Shown here: positions 9,316 to 20,867 of the stretch, one piece after another
How the letters are laid out: each line of letters begins with the position of its first letter
How positions within the stretch are numbered: the stretch's first letter is position 1
Assembly: GCA_022410635.1 (NCBI GenBank)
Contig: JAJVDF010000259.1
Coordinates: forward strand, 1,094,051 to 1,158,050
Source: Tretioscincus oriximinensis
Lineage: Eukaryota; Chordata; Lepidosauria; Squamata; Gymnophthalmidae
Direction: 5' to 3'
Length of the DNA: 64,000 nucleotides
Program-made: the position numbers and the translations under genes
Notes under the pieces: generated by a model
Seen by the model: only the letters and a program-made list of their open reading frames with translations
The model's database searches: none
Told to the model about the DNA's origin: nothing

Positions 9316-12034
9316 ATTAGCTTTTTTCAACATTTACATTGTTAGTTCCATGTTAGCAATTCTAGATTTCCTTGTTCTGGTATAGCTACAGCAGGCGGGT
9401 TCTGCATTTAGTGGGTTGGATGATGAAATAGTTGTACAAGTGAGAGGAGATGTTGCAGATGCAACGTTGTACATGTTTCTTGTAGCCATACTTATTACTA
9501 GAATGTGTGGTACACCTACCACGCATTTTGCTCAGATCTGGTCTATGTGTAGATGGTCAATTGATTGTTCCAGAATAGATGGCAGTAGTATGGTTAAAGG
9601 GTTGATTACTATAGACCACCACTATGCTAGACTACAAGGCCCACAGTACAAATTTGATCTGGAGTAACTCTAGATCTATGCAAATGATGTGGACTGCAGA
9701 ACTCCTTATTCTGGATTACTAAGTGAGTACAGAAAGGCACTTCGTTTATTTTTTATAAAGGCTTTAGCAAAGTAATGGATGATATAAATCCATCAAATCT
9801 ATTGTACTCATTATAACTGCTTGGTGTACCACTGAATGGTACTTAAGATGTGGTTTTAACCAGTGGAAAATCAATAATATTTAACAATGGCTGAAAAGTC
9901 TTTGTGGTCAACCTTTGTGGGTCAGCATAAGCTCCAAGCCACAAAACACTGCCCAAGAAGGATATTGTCTCTGCAAAAACATGTATCAAGACATAGTGAT
10001 ACAGATAACATTTCTTTTGCTTGCCTTCAAAAATGCATTACTACAGTCTTCTTTCCATAGCATGATACGATGGAGGGCTGTTCACCCCAAAATGTCAATC
10101 AATATGGATGAATTTTAAAAAGAGGATTAAAAGGAATATTAGATGGGTTAGAAGCTGTAAGAAAAAGAGGAGGCATTGCAGGGAATGATACTACAGAGAA
10201 ATGGAAAATTAAATTGAAAAATGGATAGTCATATCACCAGCAAATTAAATAGTCCTGTTTCTGAAAGATGTGTGGATATCTCATACCTCACTTGTTATGC
10301 CATAGTTCTTCTTTGTACAAGAACTTTGATATATAACCATGAAATCCATTTTCAGACTGCCTGTCTTCTAGAAGAGTCAAATGCAGCTGATGGTCTCCTA
10401 GATTTTGTCACAATTTCTATTGTTATGTTACAGGAAGTTGATAAAACTATCACAACCCAAGTGGCTATATTCATAACTAAAGCCACAAGAGTACGGGCCT
10501 GTTTCAAAGAATGAACAGACCACCAAAAACAAATGATTTGTTTTTGTGATTATTATTTATTTATTTTTACTGATAATTTTACCAGAATTTTAGTACTCTC
10601 TGAATTTCATCATATTTTATATTGTGCTTATATTTTGACACATTTTAAGACCTTTCTGATTTGTGTTTGTCTGTATTTAATATTTAATATGGTCTTAAGA
10701 CAAATCATTAAACTTAAACATAGTATTTATTGTATAGTCAGTCAATCAATCTTTCCAGGATGACTAAAGTTGTGGTTCCTGTTGTACCAAAGTCCTATCT
10801 CTATAACTGTGGCCTCATTACCAATGTCTTCTAAGTAGCACCTTATAATTAAAATAACTTTTTGATAACAAATATCTGCAGCATTAAGAATGAAAACATT
10901 TTCACTTATCAAAATGGACTTTGTAAGTTGTCCTATGCAGTTCCACATTTAGTGTGCAAAATATAATAAGTAGAAATGTAGAATTAGGAAGAATTATGGG
11001 TGGCAATGGGTGGATTTATTTCAGAAATCATTTTCCTTCAGTGATCAGGAATAATTTAGATTTCTACTATTTTTTGCTCCATCTAACAACAAACCTTTCC
11101 CTATTGAGAACCTCTGGTGTTGATACAAATTTTTAAAAAATAAATGAATAGACATCCATTTTCTTTTTTTCTCCGTTTCTTATTCCCCTTATAAGCCTTT
11201 GAAATATATACTGTATATATAAGCTATGGAAAGCTTGAACAAATTAACCTAATATTTTCACATTTTTATTTCAATTTGTTGTTTTTTTCTAAATAAAACT
11301 CAAATTGATTTACAAAGATGAACTGACAAAAAACAAGAAAAAGGTTCATTAATAATCCACTTAAAAACACAAAGCACAGTACATTTATGTATTCTAGTTC
11401 TTACATACTCAAAAATTCTGAAATTCTAAATATAATGTAAAAGCATAGGAGACCCACATTGTCAAGGGAATGTGCTCTGAAGATTGTTTTTAAAACACAG
11501 CAAAAGAAAATCCCACCTCTTTTAGATAAGTGCAACTCCTGCACATTTATACAGTTTTCCTAGCTGAAGGAAATTGAAAGATGTTACTATTATGTTCTAC
11601 CAGAAAAAAAGTCTTAAATTGAACTAAAAAGACTTTGCAGTTAGGCTGTGGGAAGCTTCTCTTCTAATGAAATAACAACAATTAACATTATTAGGATATA
11701 ATGTAGATATGTGCAAATCAATCTGGTGGGTTAAGAATAAAAATTAGTTGTTAACATTAAGGTTAGGTTAAGATTAAGGTTAGAGCATCTAGCTAAATGA
11801 AAATAAAATTCACCACCTTGTAGATTATAATGGGAGATTTAAGCACCATGGAAAGCAGATTCTAGATTCAGACTCCACAAAAGACACAAAAGAATAAGTT
11901 TTAAGGAGTTTTGTATTGAAGTATTAGTTCATTCAGTTATGTTCTATTTATTTTTAATTAAAAACCCAATAATCAATAAATTATGGAAGTCAAAAATGTG
12001 TTTTTTTTCTTTTTTCTTTTTTTAAATTTGCTTG
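9316..12034. other. AT-rich intron sequence, nothing recognised
   Basis: Only short chance open frames are present. A degenerate GGTTAGGTTAAGATTAAGGT stretch at 11760-11780 is telomere-like but too short and irregular to mean anything. Confidence 0.6.
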
Positions 12035-12361
12035 TTTATTTACATTTTTATACCGTCCTATAGCCAAGGGCAGTTAACAATAAAATCACAATTAACACAT
12101 TAAAACAGCCACATCTAAAAATAGGAAAGAGACAACAGTTCTCTCAGCTAAAGGCCAGGCCAAAGAGGTGAGTCTTCAAGCATTTTCTGAATGCACATAG
12201 AGATGGTGATTGATGCATTTCGAGGGGGAGACTATTCCATAATCTGGGGGCTGCCACAGAAAAGGCCCTTTTCTGGGTTCCCACCCTCACTGCCACTGAT
12301 GGTGGTGGTACAGTCAGAAGGGCCTCCCCTGCAGATCTTAAGGCATGAGCAGGCTCATATA
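12035..12361 (-). pseudogene. L2-clade LINE ORF2 C-terminus and 3' UTR (part 1 of a split copy)
   Basis: On the minus strand about 70 codons (roughly 12371 back to 12144) read ...AHALRSAGEALLTVP... then AFSVAAPRLWNSLPLEM... and KCLKTHLFGLAF before a stop. This is the conserved C-terminal end of L2-clade reverse transcriptase ORFs. The 3' tail follows at 12035-12070 (reversed TTTATTTACATTTTTATACC). The copy is interrupted at 12361/12362 by a CR1 element and resumes at 13412. Confidence 0.8.
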
Positions 12362-13411
12362 GGAATGATCTGGATGCCAAGGTAAATAGTGAAGTAGCCA
12401 AGTTTGCTGACGACACTAAACTGTTCAGGGTAATGAAAACTGAAAATGATTGTAAGGCACTCCAGAGTGATTTATTGAAATTGGGTGAGTGGGCATCAAA
12501 GTGGCAAATGCACTTCAACTTAAGCAAGTGCAAGGTCATGCATATCGGAGCAAAGAACCCAAACTACTCCTACCACCTGATGGGAACCAAGCTTTCTGTC
12601 ACCGAGCAAGAAAAGGATCTTGGGGTGTTGGTGGACAATGCAATGAAAATGTCAACCCAGTGTGCAGCAGCAGCAAAAAAGGCAAATTCCATGTTGGGGA
12701 TAATTAGGAAAGGAATCGAAAGCAAGTCAGCAAATGTTGTTTTGCCTCTTTATAAATCTGTGGTGAGGCCACACTTGGAATACTGTGTTCAATTCTGGTC
12801 ACCACATCTCAAGAGGGATATTTTGGAACTGGAGAAGGTGCAGAAAAGGGCAACAAAAATGATCAAGGGTCTGGAACACCTCCCTTACGAAGCAAGGCTG
12901 CAACGTCTGGGCCTCTTCAGCCTTGAAAGGAGATGTTTGAGGGGTGATCTGATTGAAGTATACAAAATCATGCATGGGATCGACAGGGTGAATAGAGAAA
13001 AAATGTTTTCTCTATCACACAACACAAGGACCAGAGGACACTCCTTAAAACTGGTGGGTAGAAAAGTGAGAACAGCAAAGGAAAGTATTTTTTCACCTAG
13101 AGGGTCATCAGCCTGTGGAATTTACTTCCTGAAGAGGTAGTGGTAGCTAACAGCTTGGATAGTTTCAAGACAGGACTAGACAGGTTTATGGACACCAAGG
13201 GTATAAATGGATACTAGGATGGATGTCTGGATGTTGCCTCCGGGATGCAACAACAGGCAGGACTCCTGAAATACCAGGAGCATATTTTGCTTTGCTCTGT
13301 TCAGACTGCCCAGGTGCATCTGGTGGGCCTCTCTATGAGACAGAATGCTGGACTTGATGGGCTGTGGCCTGATCCAGTATGGCTCTTCTTATGTTCTTAT
13401 GTTCTTATAAG
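12362..13411 (+). mobile_element. CR1 LINE, 5'-truncated, ORF2 C-terminal half
   Basis: From 12362 the + strand stays open to 13140. It encodes NDLDAKVNSEVAKFADDTKL, in which F-A-D-D (12403-12414) is the reverse-transcriptase catalytic motif. It continues with HFNLSKCKVMHIG, LEYCVQFWSPHLKRDI, LEKVQKRATKMIKGLEHLPY and RRCLRGDLIEVYKIM, all typical of CR1. The frame then breaks (a stop replaces the expected continuation after the LPEE region) and the 3' UTR ends in tandem CTTATGTT octamers at 13387-13408. It lacks the endonuclease and most of the RT. It sits inside an older L2 and is therefore younger than it. Confidence 0.88.
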
Positions 13412-13535
13412 GCGTTCCTTTAGATATTTGGGGCCCAAATTATGTAAGGCTTTGTAGGTGAGAGTTGATACCTTGAATTGGGCTCAGTAGCAAATTGGCA
13501 GCCAGTGCAGTTCTTTCAGGACTGGCGAGAAAGGT
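13412..13535 (-). mobile_element. L2-clade LINE (part 2 of the copy split by CR1)
   Basis: The sequence GGCGTTCCTTTAGATATTTG through GGCAGCCAGTGCAGTTCTTT continues the L2 seen at 12035-12361. The same two blocks are contiguous in the copy at 4905-5400, which proves the interruption. Confidence 0.75.
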
Positions 13536-14261
13536 ATGTATCTTGATAAAGCAATTCACTAAATATAAAAAATCTTAAATTTCACATGCAACTCCTCAAT
13601 GGAAAACAATGGAAGTTTAGTAGAAGCCAAAGAGTTTAATTGCTGCTTTCTATTGATTAATGAATTGCATATATTTATGCTGATTTCACTGATAACTTCA
13701 TTGGGAAAGAACTTCCTTTCTTTTAAGGCACCAGAATCTTCAGATTTCTGCTGTGATGACTTCTAAACAATAACATTTTCTACCTTCATTCTGATTGGAA
13801 TATTGTTATTCATACTGTACGGATCTAAGTATAAATATTTCCTGTTTTTGCTCCTGTGCTGGACTGGATATCATTCCAAGTCCTTTGATTAGTCCAAATA
13901 TCGTCCAATCGCAGATCCTTCATGTTAAAGATTAATTGGATGGAACATAGACATAAATGTATGACTTTAACATCCTGGAAAACATTGCTGGAAATGGGAG
14001 TGTGTTCTATTAAGTGATCATAAATATTAACAATCAAAACTAAGCATTGAAGGCACTGTGGTTGGGTATCAGTATATATTATTGGAAGAAGATGATATTT
14101 GATCAAATGGAATCAGCTCACTCCTTGTTGGGCAATGATGGAAACTGTTCTATGGTGATTCTAGGTTTATCTTATTGGTGTTTATGATCATAGAGCTTAT
14201 TAGTGTTTATAATCATTTGATTGGGATTTTGTACACCAAGTGCAAAGTAAATACAAGGTAG
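13536..14261. other. intron sequence, nothing recognised
   Basis: No gene, repeat unit or transposon terminus is seen here. Confidence 0.55.
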
Positions 14262-14580
14262 GGAAAAAAGACAGGATTAGATTAAGACAGGTCGTGATAA
14301 CTAGCAGCCTGGATAACTTCAAGACAGGATTGGACATGAGCATGGAAGTCAGGGTTATAAATAGCTACCAGGATAGATTACTTGATACTCCCTCCAAGAT
14401 GGAACATCCTGAAATACCATTTGCAGGGAATTGAGAACAGGTAGAGATTTTGCTTTCTTCTGCTTCAGACTGCCCAGGTACAATAGATGGGGCACTGAGT
14501 GAGACAGAAGGCTGGGCAAATGGGCCCTGATCTGATGCAGCAGGGCTCCTTTTTTGTTCAGAATTACTCATATCCTTGTT
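14262..14580 (+). mobile_element. CR1 3' end, decayed
   Basis: Words such as AACTTCAAGACAGGATTGGA, CATTTGCAGGGA, CAGACTGCCCAGG and GATCTGATGCAGCAGGGCTC follow the same order as the 3' part of the CR1 at 13150-13390. The coding part is missing. Confidence 0.7.
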
Positions 14581-15235
14581 GGATATGCAAGTACAGAATA
14601 CTGTACAGAATTGAGAAATCCTCAATTTCCCAATTCAGTAATTTTCTCCCTGTTAAACATTGTCAAATAAATATGCCATCTCAGTTTGTTGGTCTTCTTT
14701 TTCCTTATCACTGTATTTGATACCATTTCAAGATAATGGGGCAGAATTTAAGGAACAGAATTTAGTACCCTTAGCATATTAATGATACATTACTCCTTCT
14801 GATAAGCTCTGCAAGGAGTTTTAGATAGATGGCATTTGTAACCTAATAAAATTATCTTCCCAAAAGTAGAAAATGGCAAACCACTTCTCTATCTCTGCAA
14901 AGGGAACTGCATAGGGGTGACCATGTAGTCAGGCTGGAGTTAACCATGGTGTGAAGATATCCAACTGGTATCCTACGTTATTCCATATCTTTGTGTTTGC
15001 TTTGTGTTCTCCACAGAGCTCTGTTCACTCATAGTACTGTATAAATAAACAAAATGAAATAGCACGTAGCTATAGTAGCATAAGTGAGCTCCTTAAAGTC
15101 ATAATTTTGAAGGAAGGCCCATTTGACTTTTATAGTTAGGAGTTCCCATTACCACCTTTGACAGGTATACCAACTATGTTCCTTGAATGAGAACCACCCA
15201 AACTTTCTCATTCAAGACTTAGTAGTAATAATATA
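14581..15235. other. intron sequence, nothing recognised
   Basis: No gene or recognisable repeat is visible between the CR1 tail and the palindromic MITE. Confidence 0.5.
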
Positions 15236-15307
15236 CTGCTCAAAACAATTAAGGGAACACTTTAACATACACTGTTATGTTAAAGTGGTCCCTTAATCGT
15301 TTTGAGC
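15236..15307. mobile_element. palindromic Tc1/mariner-type MITE, copy 1
   Basis: It begins CTGCTCAAAACAATTAAGGG after a TA dinucleotide, folds back around a short ACACTGTT loop, and ends in the complement CCCTTAATCGTTTTGAGC. The right end has lost its final CAG and TA. The terminal word resembles, from memory, the terminal repeat of fish and amphibian Tc1 elements. Other copies are at 30426-30500 and 37973-38039. Confidence 0.8.
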
Positions 15308-17161
15308 CTGGCTTTTATGTGGCATATCTCACCACATGCGCATTAGGTCTGCATATTATTCGTTAAGGTTAGGGTTAGGGATTTATAGTTAACAGTCGAG
15401 TCCATAACCACTTAGCAGTGAGTTACCAAGTAGATCATAACTTACTACATAGGAGATCTGGAGATTCTGCTGTGATTTACATTGTCACTTTTTGGGTACC
15501 TGTGGATCAGCCTTAACTGTGGTGGCAGCAGATCTTTTCCCATTCATTGTTTTAATAATGCATTTAAAGTTTCACTGAAATTGTTCTTGTATCTTGTTTT
15601 GTAAATTATAATATGATGTTCAGAGGAAAGAGATGTATAAATATTTTAAAATAAACTAATGAATAGTATAATATTTAGTGAACGAAGCCTATAGCAAGCA
15701 GCAGGCAAGTGAATTGCATTAGGCAGCCCTGTGGCATAACTCTAAGTTTACTAAATTTAATTCACTGATGAAATAATGATTACATTTCTGTTTGCCAACT
15801 ACAGTGCTCCAAAGATCCTGATTTATTTATTTATTTAGTCACAATGAACCACACTGAGGTCCTTGCTGAAAAAGATGTAATAGAAAACAGGACTCCTGTT
15901 TGCCATATTGGAATTTTTCTAATTTATTTTTTTTAAAAAATAATAATTAAAAAAATATAATAGATGTTTTGCTGTTAAGTTAGGGATGTATGCTTTATTT
16001 TTCACTTCTTCTTGTAACAGTGCTGGGATTTCTTTGAGACTCTCTTACATTTTGACAGATACTTCATTCTTGAAGTACAAATCTGCGTACATCAATGTAC
16101 GAGGATTTTGCTGGGGCTAGAAATGACATAATTGTGTTGTCACTTCCAGTGTCTGCTCCCGGGAATGGTGCCCAGTGTGACGGCACTTCCGGTCCCACCT
16201 CGAAAGTGACATCATAAAAACCCCTTGTGCATTTTATATGTGAGGAAAATGCTCATTGCCATAGACTTTCAGACACCCATTGTGAGGTTTCTCTGCCTGA
16301 CTGCCTTCAGTTGGGTGAAGAGTTGAGGATGCCAATGACAGACACATCACAGCCAGGATGAAGAGAGAAGCTTGCTTATATCCTTTCCAACACTTTCCAG
16401 CTGCGCACATGCGCACTTACATAAATGTGGTCACTTAACAACACAGATAAGGGGGCACAGCTCTTGAGAGAACCTTTAAGGAGTAACAGGGAGAGGAAAC
16501 TGATAATAATAGGTAAATAATTTCTTCCCAATTATCTCACCATACACTACCAAAACATACTGAACTCTAGTTGACTTTAGAGGTCTACTAAAGGACCCTG
16601 TGATTGCAAAGCCTGAACAACACTTATGTTAAATTTTCACACATGACCTTCTCTACTGCTGGCCGGGGTTTGCCCAACTGCCAGCTAGGAGATAGGCACA
16701 ATTCCTACAGTTGGGGAGGCAGTGCTCTTTAAAATTGCCTCTACTGGTCATGGCTCAAGAGCAATGTGAAAATTACGTGGATACTTCATGAGGATAGAAA
16801 GACTATCCAAGAAACTACATTTTGCATATTTTTATTGCCATCACTGGAAATGCAAATCTACTGATCAATTTCCATGCTTATTGCGCAGTTCATTTCTTTT
16901 GCAGCATCCTGTACTTTGAATTTCCTAAGGGCATATATAATAAAAGTACAGCCCTGGCCGAAGGCCTAGTAACTTAGCAATAAAAAAAGCAAATCTTTGT
17001 TTATATATATCAGTCACGTTTGTGTACGACTCTCTAATAATGCTCCCATGCACATTGCAGTCATATTAAAATCAGCAGGTGCTATAAATTAAATCAATAA
17101 CTCTGGAAAAGAACACAAAGCAGCCAGGTGGGTTTCAGGTGTTTTGGAAGGCAAAGCTGAA
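15308..17161. other. intron sequence, largely unrecognised
   Basis: Two TTAGGG units occur near 15369-15380. A GC-richer patch at 16130-16215 contains repeated CACTTCC/GACATCA words that resemble the interior of hAT elements at 49.2 and 50.2 kb. No gene is seen. Confidence 0.5.
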
Positions 17162-17254
<93 letters not shown>

Positions 17255-17336
17255 GTCTATCTGTCTATCTGTCTATCTGTCTATCTGTCTATCTATCTAT
17301 CTATCTATCTACCTACCTACCTATCTACCTACCTAT
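17162..17336. repeat. long (TCTA)n tetranucleotide microsatellite
   Basis: About 110 bases of perfect ATCT units are followed by a variant zone alternating ATCT and GTCT, then ACCT/ATCT units. It abuts the 3' terminus of a minus-strand L2 at 17337, so it probably grew from that LINE tail. The open frames reading YLSIYLSI are artefacts of the repeat. Confidence 0.97.
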
Positions 17337-17540
17337 CCTTATACCCTGCCCTGTATCTGAAGGTCTCAGGGTAGCCAACAGTAAAACATCAATACAAAAT
17401 TAACAAATAAATACAATGTAAAACAATATCTAAAAGTGAGGACAAAAATGCCATTTCTTCATCCAAATACCAAGGTAAAGAGGTGCATCCTCAAAGATCT
17501 TCTAAAACAGTACAATGATGCAGCTTGAGGGGGAGACTAA
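17337..17540 (-). mobile_element. L2-clade LINE 3' end, minus strand
   Basis: It carries TTATACCCTGCCCTGTATCT, GGTCTCAGGGTAGCCAACAG, an A-rich block and GCTTGAGGGGGAGACTA. These appear in the same order as at 12045-12235. It is cut on the right by the hAT-like element at 17541. Confidence 0.75.
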
Positions 17541-17872
17541 ATCTCTGTTCTGTCAGAAACCCAAGCGTTTTTCCTCTGCTGGAAGCGAGTTGGTAGGCTC
17601 TGGCTGACAACAGGTGCAAAACCCCTCCTCTAGCAGAGGATCAGCTACGGCACGCTCCAAGGTTCCTTCCAGGACCCTGAAAAGCGATGCTCGGGCTGCA
17701 GCCGTCAGCTCTGATGGCTCCTTTGCCTTTAAAATCCTGGATTTTTTCATTCCCTGATGCAGCATCGGGGAATGTAAAAATCTGGGATTTTCTCTTAAAA
17801 CCCGGAGGGGACTATATTTTAATTCCCAAAGCCAGGATTGTCCCATCTTCCCGGGATGTATGGGAACCTTAT
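17541..17872 (-). mobile_element. hAT-like element, family D, truncated copy
   Basis: It is the reverse complement of part of the complete element at 34041-34631. It shares CCTCTGCTGGAAGCGAGTTG, GCAGCCGTCAG, the small hairpin CCCTGATGCAGCATCGGGGA and AAAACCCGGAGGGGACTATA. It reaches one terminus at about 17870 (GGGAACCTTA against TAGGGTTGCC) but lacks the other. It lies in an L2. Confidence 0.7.
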
Positions 17873-18304
17873 TGATAGAGCACATTAATATCCCATCCAT
17901 ATGTTACAATGCTGTGTAAGGTGCATTAGAGACAAATGTACATGTAAGAAAGATTCATAGGCTAATGTAGCAGCTGCAAGAAACATGCATGCTTGACAAG
18001 CTTACCACCACAGCTGTCCCACATTTGGATCTGCATTCTGGATCCTCCTTAAAATGCATTAGTAAGCCTGTGCAAAACAAGGAATTCAGTTCCATTAGAT
18101 CAGTTTTTAGTTTTGACAGAGATGGTGTTATTTTGACTTTGTTTTACTGCTTGTGCATTGAAATTGGACATCATCTATAATTTAAAATTCACAATTTCTA
18201 TAATATTAAAAAAATACCTTCCTTAAAACTCTAGTATGTGTTTTGAGGAAGAGGAAAATATAGATGTCTGAGAACTGTTTTCGACAATCATTTTTTGTTG
18301 GGTA
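17873..18304. other. intron sequence, nothing recognised
   Basis: No gene or repeat unit is visible. Confidence 0.5.
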
Positions 18305-18560
18305 CTTTACACTTTAATTCCTGCCCTATATCCAAATGCCTCAGGGTGGGTAACAACAATCAAAGAAAAATATAAAATAGGCATGCTAAAACAGTGTGTG
18401 AAAGTGAAAAGATGGAGCTGTATCTTTTGTCAAAGAAGAAATGGGTGATTCTGACTCTTCAATGATTTTCTCTGTGTAAACAGAAAAGATGCTTGATGCA
18501 CCTCAGGGGGAGACTATTCCACAGTGTGGAAGGACGGTGATGTACTAGCAGAATTTGGCA
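18305..18560 (-). mobile_element. L2-clade LINE 3' end, minus strand
   Basis: It contains CCTGCCCTATATCCAAATGC, CTCAGGGTGGGTAACAACAA and GCACCTCAGGGGGAGACTAT in the L2 order seen at 12045-12240. It is decayed, with no open frame. Confidence 0.65.
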
Positions 18561-19879
18561 GATTTCCAGAGGGGGGACAGGTGGGTTACTCGGAGTTTCT
18601 GTCTGATTGCTGCATACAAAGCAGCTGAATACATTTAAATATTTTCTGTAAACAAATTTGCATCCAGACTGCTAATCTGTGTGCCAGCTTTCAGTCTGAC
18701 ATTTCCAGAAATGATGGAAATGCTAAAAACCCACAATGCTAAATGAAGTTCATAATGGAAATTCTGTCAGATCTATAATTACCTGCATTGTGGTTCTGCT
18801 GAAGTATTTTCTGGTGCCCCACTTCTGCTGGAGTTCAGTACATAAGTCCCAAGGAGAAGGGAAATCTATGGGGAGAATATGATGCATAAACATGCCGTAG
18901 TTGTATGTGTTGGATTAGGCCTTCATGAAAAAATTATAGTTTTTGAAAATTGGACAAGCAAAGAGTCTGGTTCTATAATCATCTGAGGTTGCAAACTACA
19001 TTTTAAAGCAAGTCTCCAAAGTGAAAAGCAGCAAGAAGAAACACCAAGTTGACATGGAAGTGATATAGATTCAGGACATAAAGAAGGCTTTAAAAATAGA
19101 AGAAATAATCTAGTTTGCATCTGGCAGCAACAAATTAAGGTATCTTTGCCTTCAGCAGTACTAAACCTGCTTTCTAGTGCCTTGGAAATGATCCTGCTTA
19201 TTTTTTTTTAAATAAAGATATTTCGATCTGACTTGTAGCTGTAAGGTACAGGAACAGCATTGTTGGCAAAACCAGAGCATTGGAAGCAAAAAAAATTCTA
19301 CAACCCTATTTATAGAATCATTACCCGTTGGGTCACTTTTATCTAAATACGTACAGCTTCACAGTTATTAATTCCAAACCTAAAGTGGCATCCACATGTG
19401 TTCCCCCACCCCATGTTATTATGAAGGATTTGTCACACATTATTTGCATGGGTGGTGCTGTGCTAAGCCATCAAACAAAAGAGAAGAAAGCACCACATGG
19501 CTAAATGACAGTAGTGTAATTACAACCTATATTGGCACAAGTAATATAAGGTACACAAGTATAAAAGCATCAACGCAAAGGTATCAAGCTATAACAAAAA
19601 GGTACAGCGGCACTATCCCTATCGACTAAGTGGTTTCGGCAGGCCCCTATAGAATTGAAAAGACAAAAAAAAGAAAGAAAAAAATTCTAAGCATGTCTTT
19701 AAAAGTATAGTATTTGCAAAGTATCTGTATATCAAAAAAACTACAAGCAATTTAAAGCTGCTATTAGCTTTTTGTATACACCAAAGTTTTGCAGGAAATA
19801 TCTGAAGACCACATAGTAAGATCTAATCCAAATTAAACTTGAGCTATGACACAAAGTATAATAGGAGAATCTAGTATAG
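18561..19879. other. intron sequence, nothing recognised
   Basis: Only short chance frames are present. The stretch 19540-19640 has an unusual CAGCGGCACTATCCCTATCG word of unknown origin. Confidence 0.5.
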
Positions 19880-20176
19880 TAGAAGAATTGAGTTCTTATA
19901 CTCCACTTTTTCTCACCTTTGAAAGGGACTCAAAGCGGCTTACAAGGATATTGTTGCTCGAAGGCTTACATTCTATCTTCCCCACCAGGTTGTGGTGGTT
20001 CCCATGTATCTACTTGCCGTCAGTTGCAATTTCTTGCAATTCTTGCTTTTGAATAGCTGGGTTGGCTAGAGCTATAGGCTAGTGGAAGGTGCTCACCCCT
20101 CCCCACATCTGACCCAGGGCTTCGAAACCCCATCTCCCAGATGAGAGGCCGATTCCTCAGCTGTCCATGCCTGTGG
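19880..20176 (-). mobile_element. tRNA-derived SINE, family A, minus strand
   Basis: Read on the minus strand it has a tRNA-like head with GAGATGGGGTTTCGAAGCCC (B box). A body follows with CAAGTAGATACATGGGAACC and GGGGAAGATAGAATG, then an L2-like tail GTAAGCCGCTTTGAGTCCCT, ending GAACTCAATTCTTCT. It shares its body with the copies at 8468 and 20371. Confidence 0.7.
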
Positions 20177-20370
20177 TATATGGAAAAGTTTGCATGGCAA
20201 GTCAATGCTGTGTTAACTTAAAAAAGTACTCAAATATACAAACACAAGTCCACGTATCCAGAGAACAAACACCCAAAATATAAAAAGCCCACAGGAAAAA
20301 AAAAATACAGCAATAAATACACAATACATACAGAGGCAGTGCTTCAAAATTGCAAAATTCAGCCTTCAAT

Positions 20371-20867
20371 GGGCATGAATGGCTCAGATGTTATAAGTCG
20401 GTTTTTCATGTGAGAGATCCATTCTTGAATCCCTCTAGAGCAGGGGTGGGCAATTAATTTTCCCAAGGGGCCACATGAGAAATTGGGATGGTTTTAGAGG
20501 GCCAGACTAATATAGTTAACTCAGTTCTACCCAATACTGTATATAAAGATAAAACCACACCTCCAACTCTGAGCTAAGACGGGCGGGCCAGTCAGAGACA
20601 GTAGGCGGGCCGCATGCGGCCCTCGGGCCGCCCCTTGCCCAGGTCTCCTCTAGAGTGTGAGAGCTTTTTACTGGCCTCAGCTTTAGCCAGGTTAGCTATT
20701 TGAAAGGGAATGGATTTGCATTCTACATTTCAAGTAAATTCATGAGTACCATCACTGATCTTGTGGGTAAGATAGAATAGATGTAAGCCTTTGGGCCTAA
20801 AATTAACCTCGTAAATTGCTCTGTACACCAAGAACAGGTTATAAATGCCACATTCTTCTTCTTCGAG
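20371..20867 (+). mobile_element. tRNA-derived SINE, family A, split by a hAT insertion
   Basis: The head GGGCATGAATGGCTCAGATG runs to 20440 and the body resumes at 20656. It continues through TTTCAAGTAAATTCATGAGT and GGTAAGATAGAATAGATGTA to an L2-like tail ending in CTTCTTCTTC. Removing 20441-20647 and one target duplication restores the family order seen at 8468-8750. Confidence 0.7.
20441..20647. mobile_element. hAT non-autonomous element with 8-bp target duplication
   Basis: Its ends are CAGGGGTGGGCAA and TTGCCCAGGTCTC, imperfect 13-bp inverted repeats. It is flanked on both sides by CTCTAGAG (20433-20440 and 20648-20655), which matches the known hAT target preference NTCTAGAN. The interior is GC-rich at the right (GCGGGCCGCATGCGGCCCTC). 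There is no transposase. Confidence 0.85.

Noticed and set aside
15368..15381. TTAGGG units suggesting an interstitial telomere
   Set aside because: Only two units, well within chance expectation.
17139..17374. Open frames reading YLSIYLSI
   Set aside because: Pure translation of the TCTA microsatellite.
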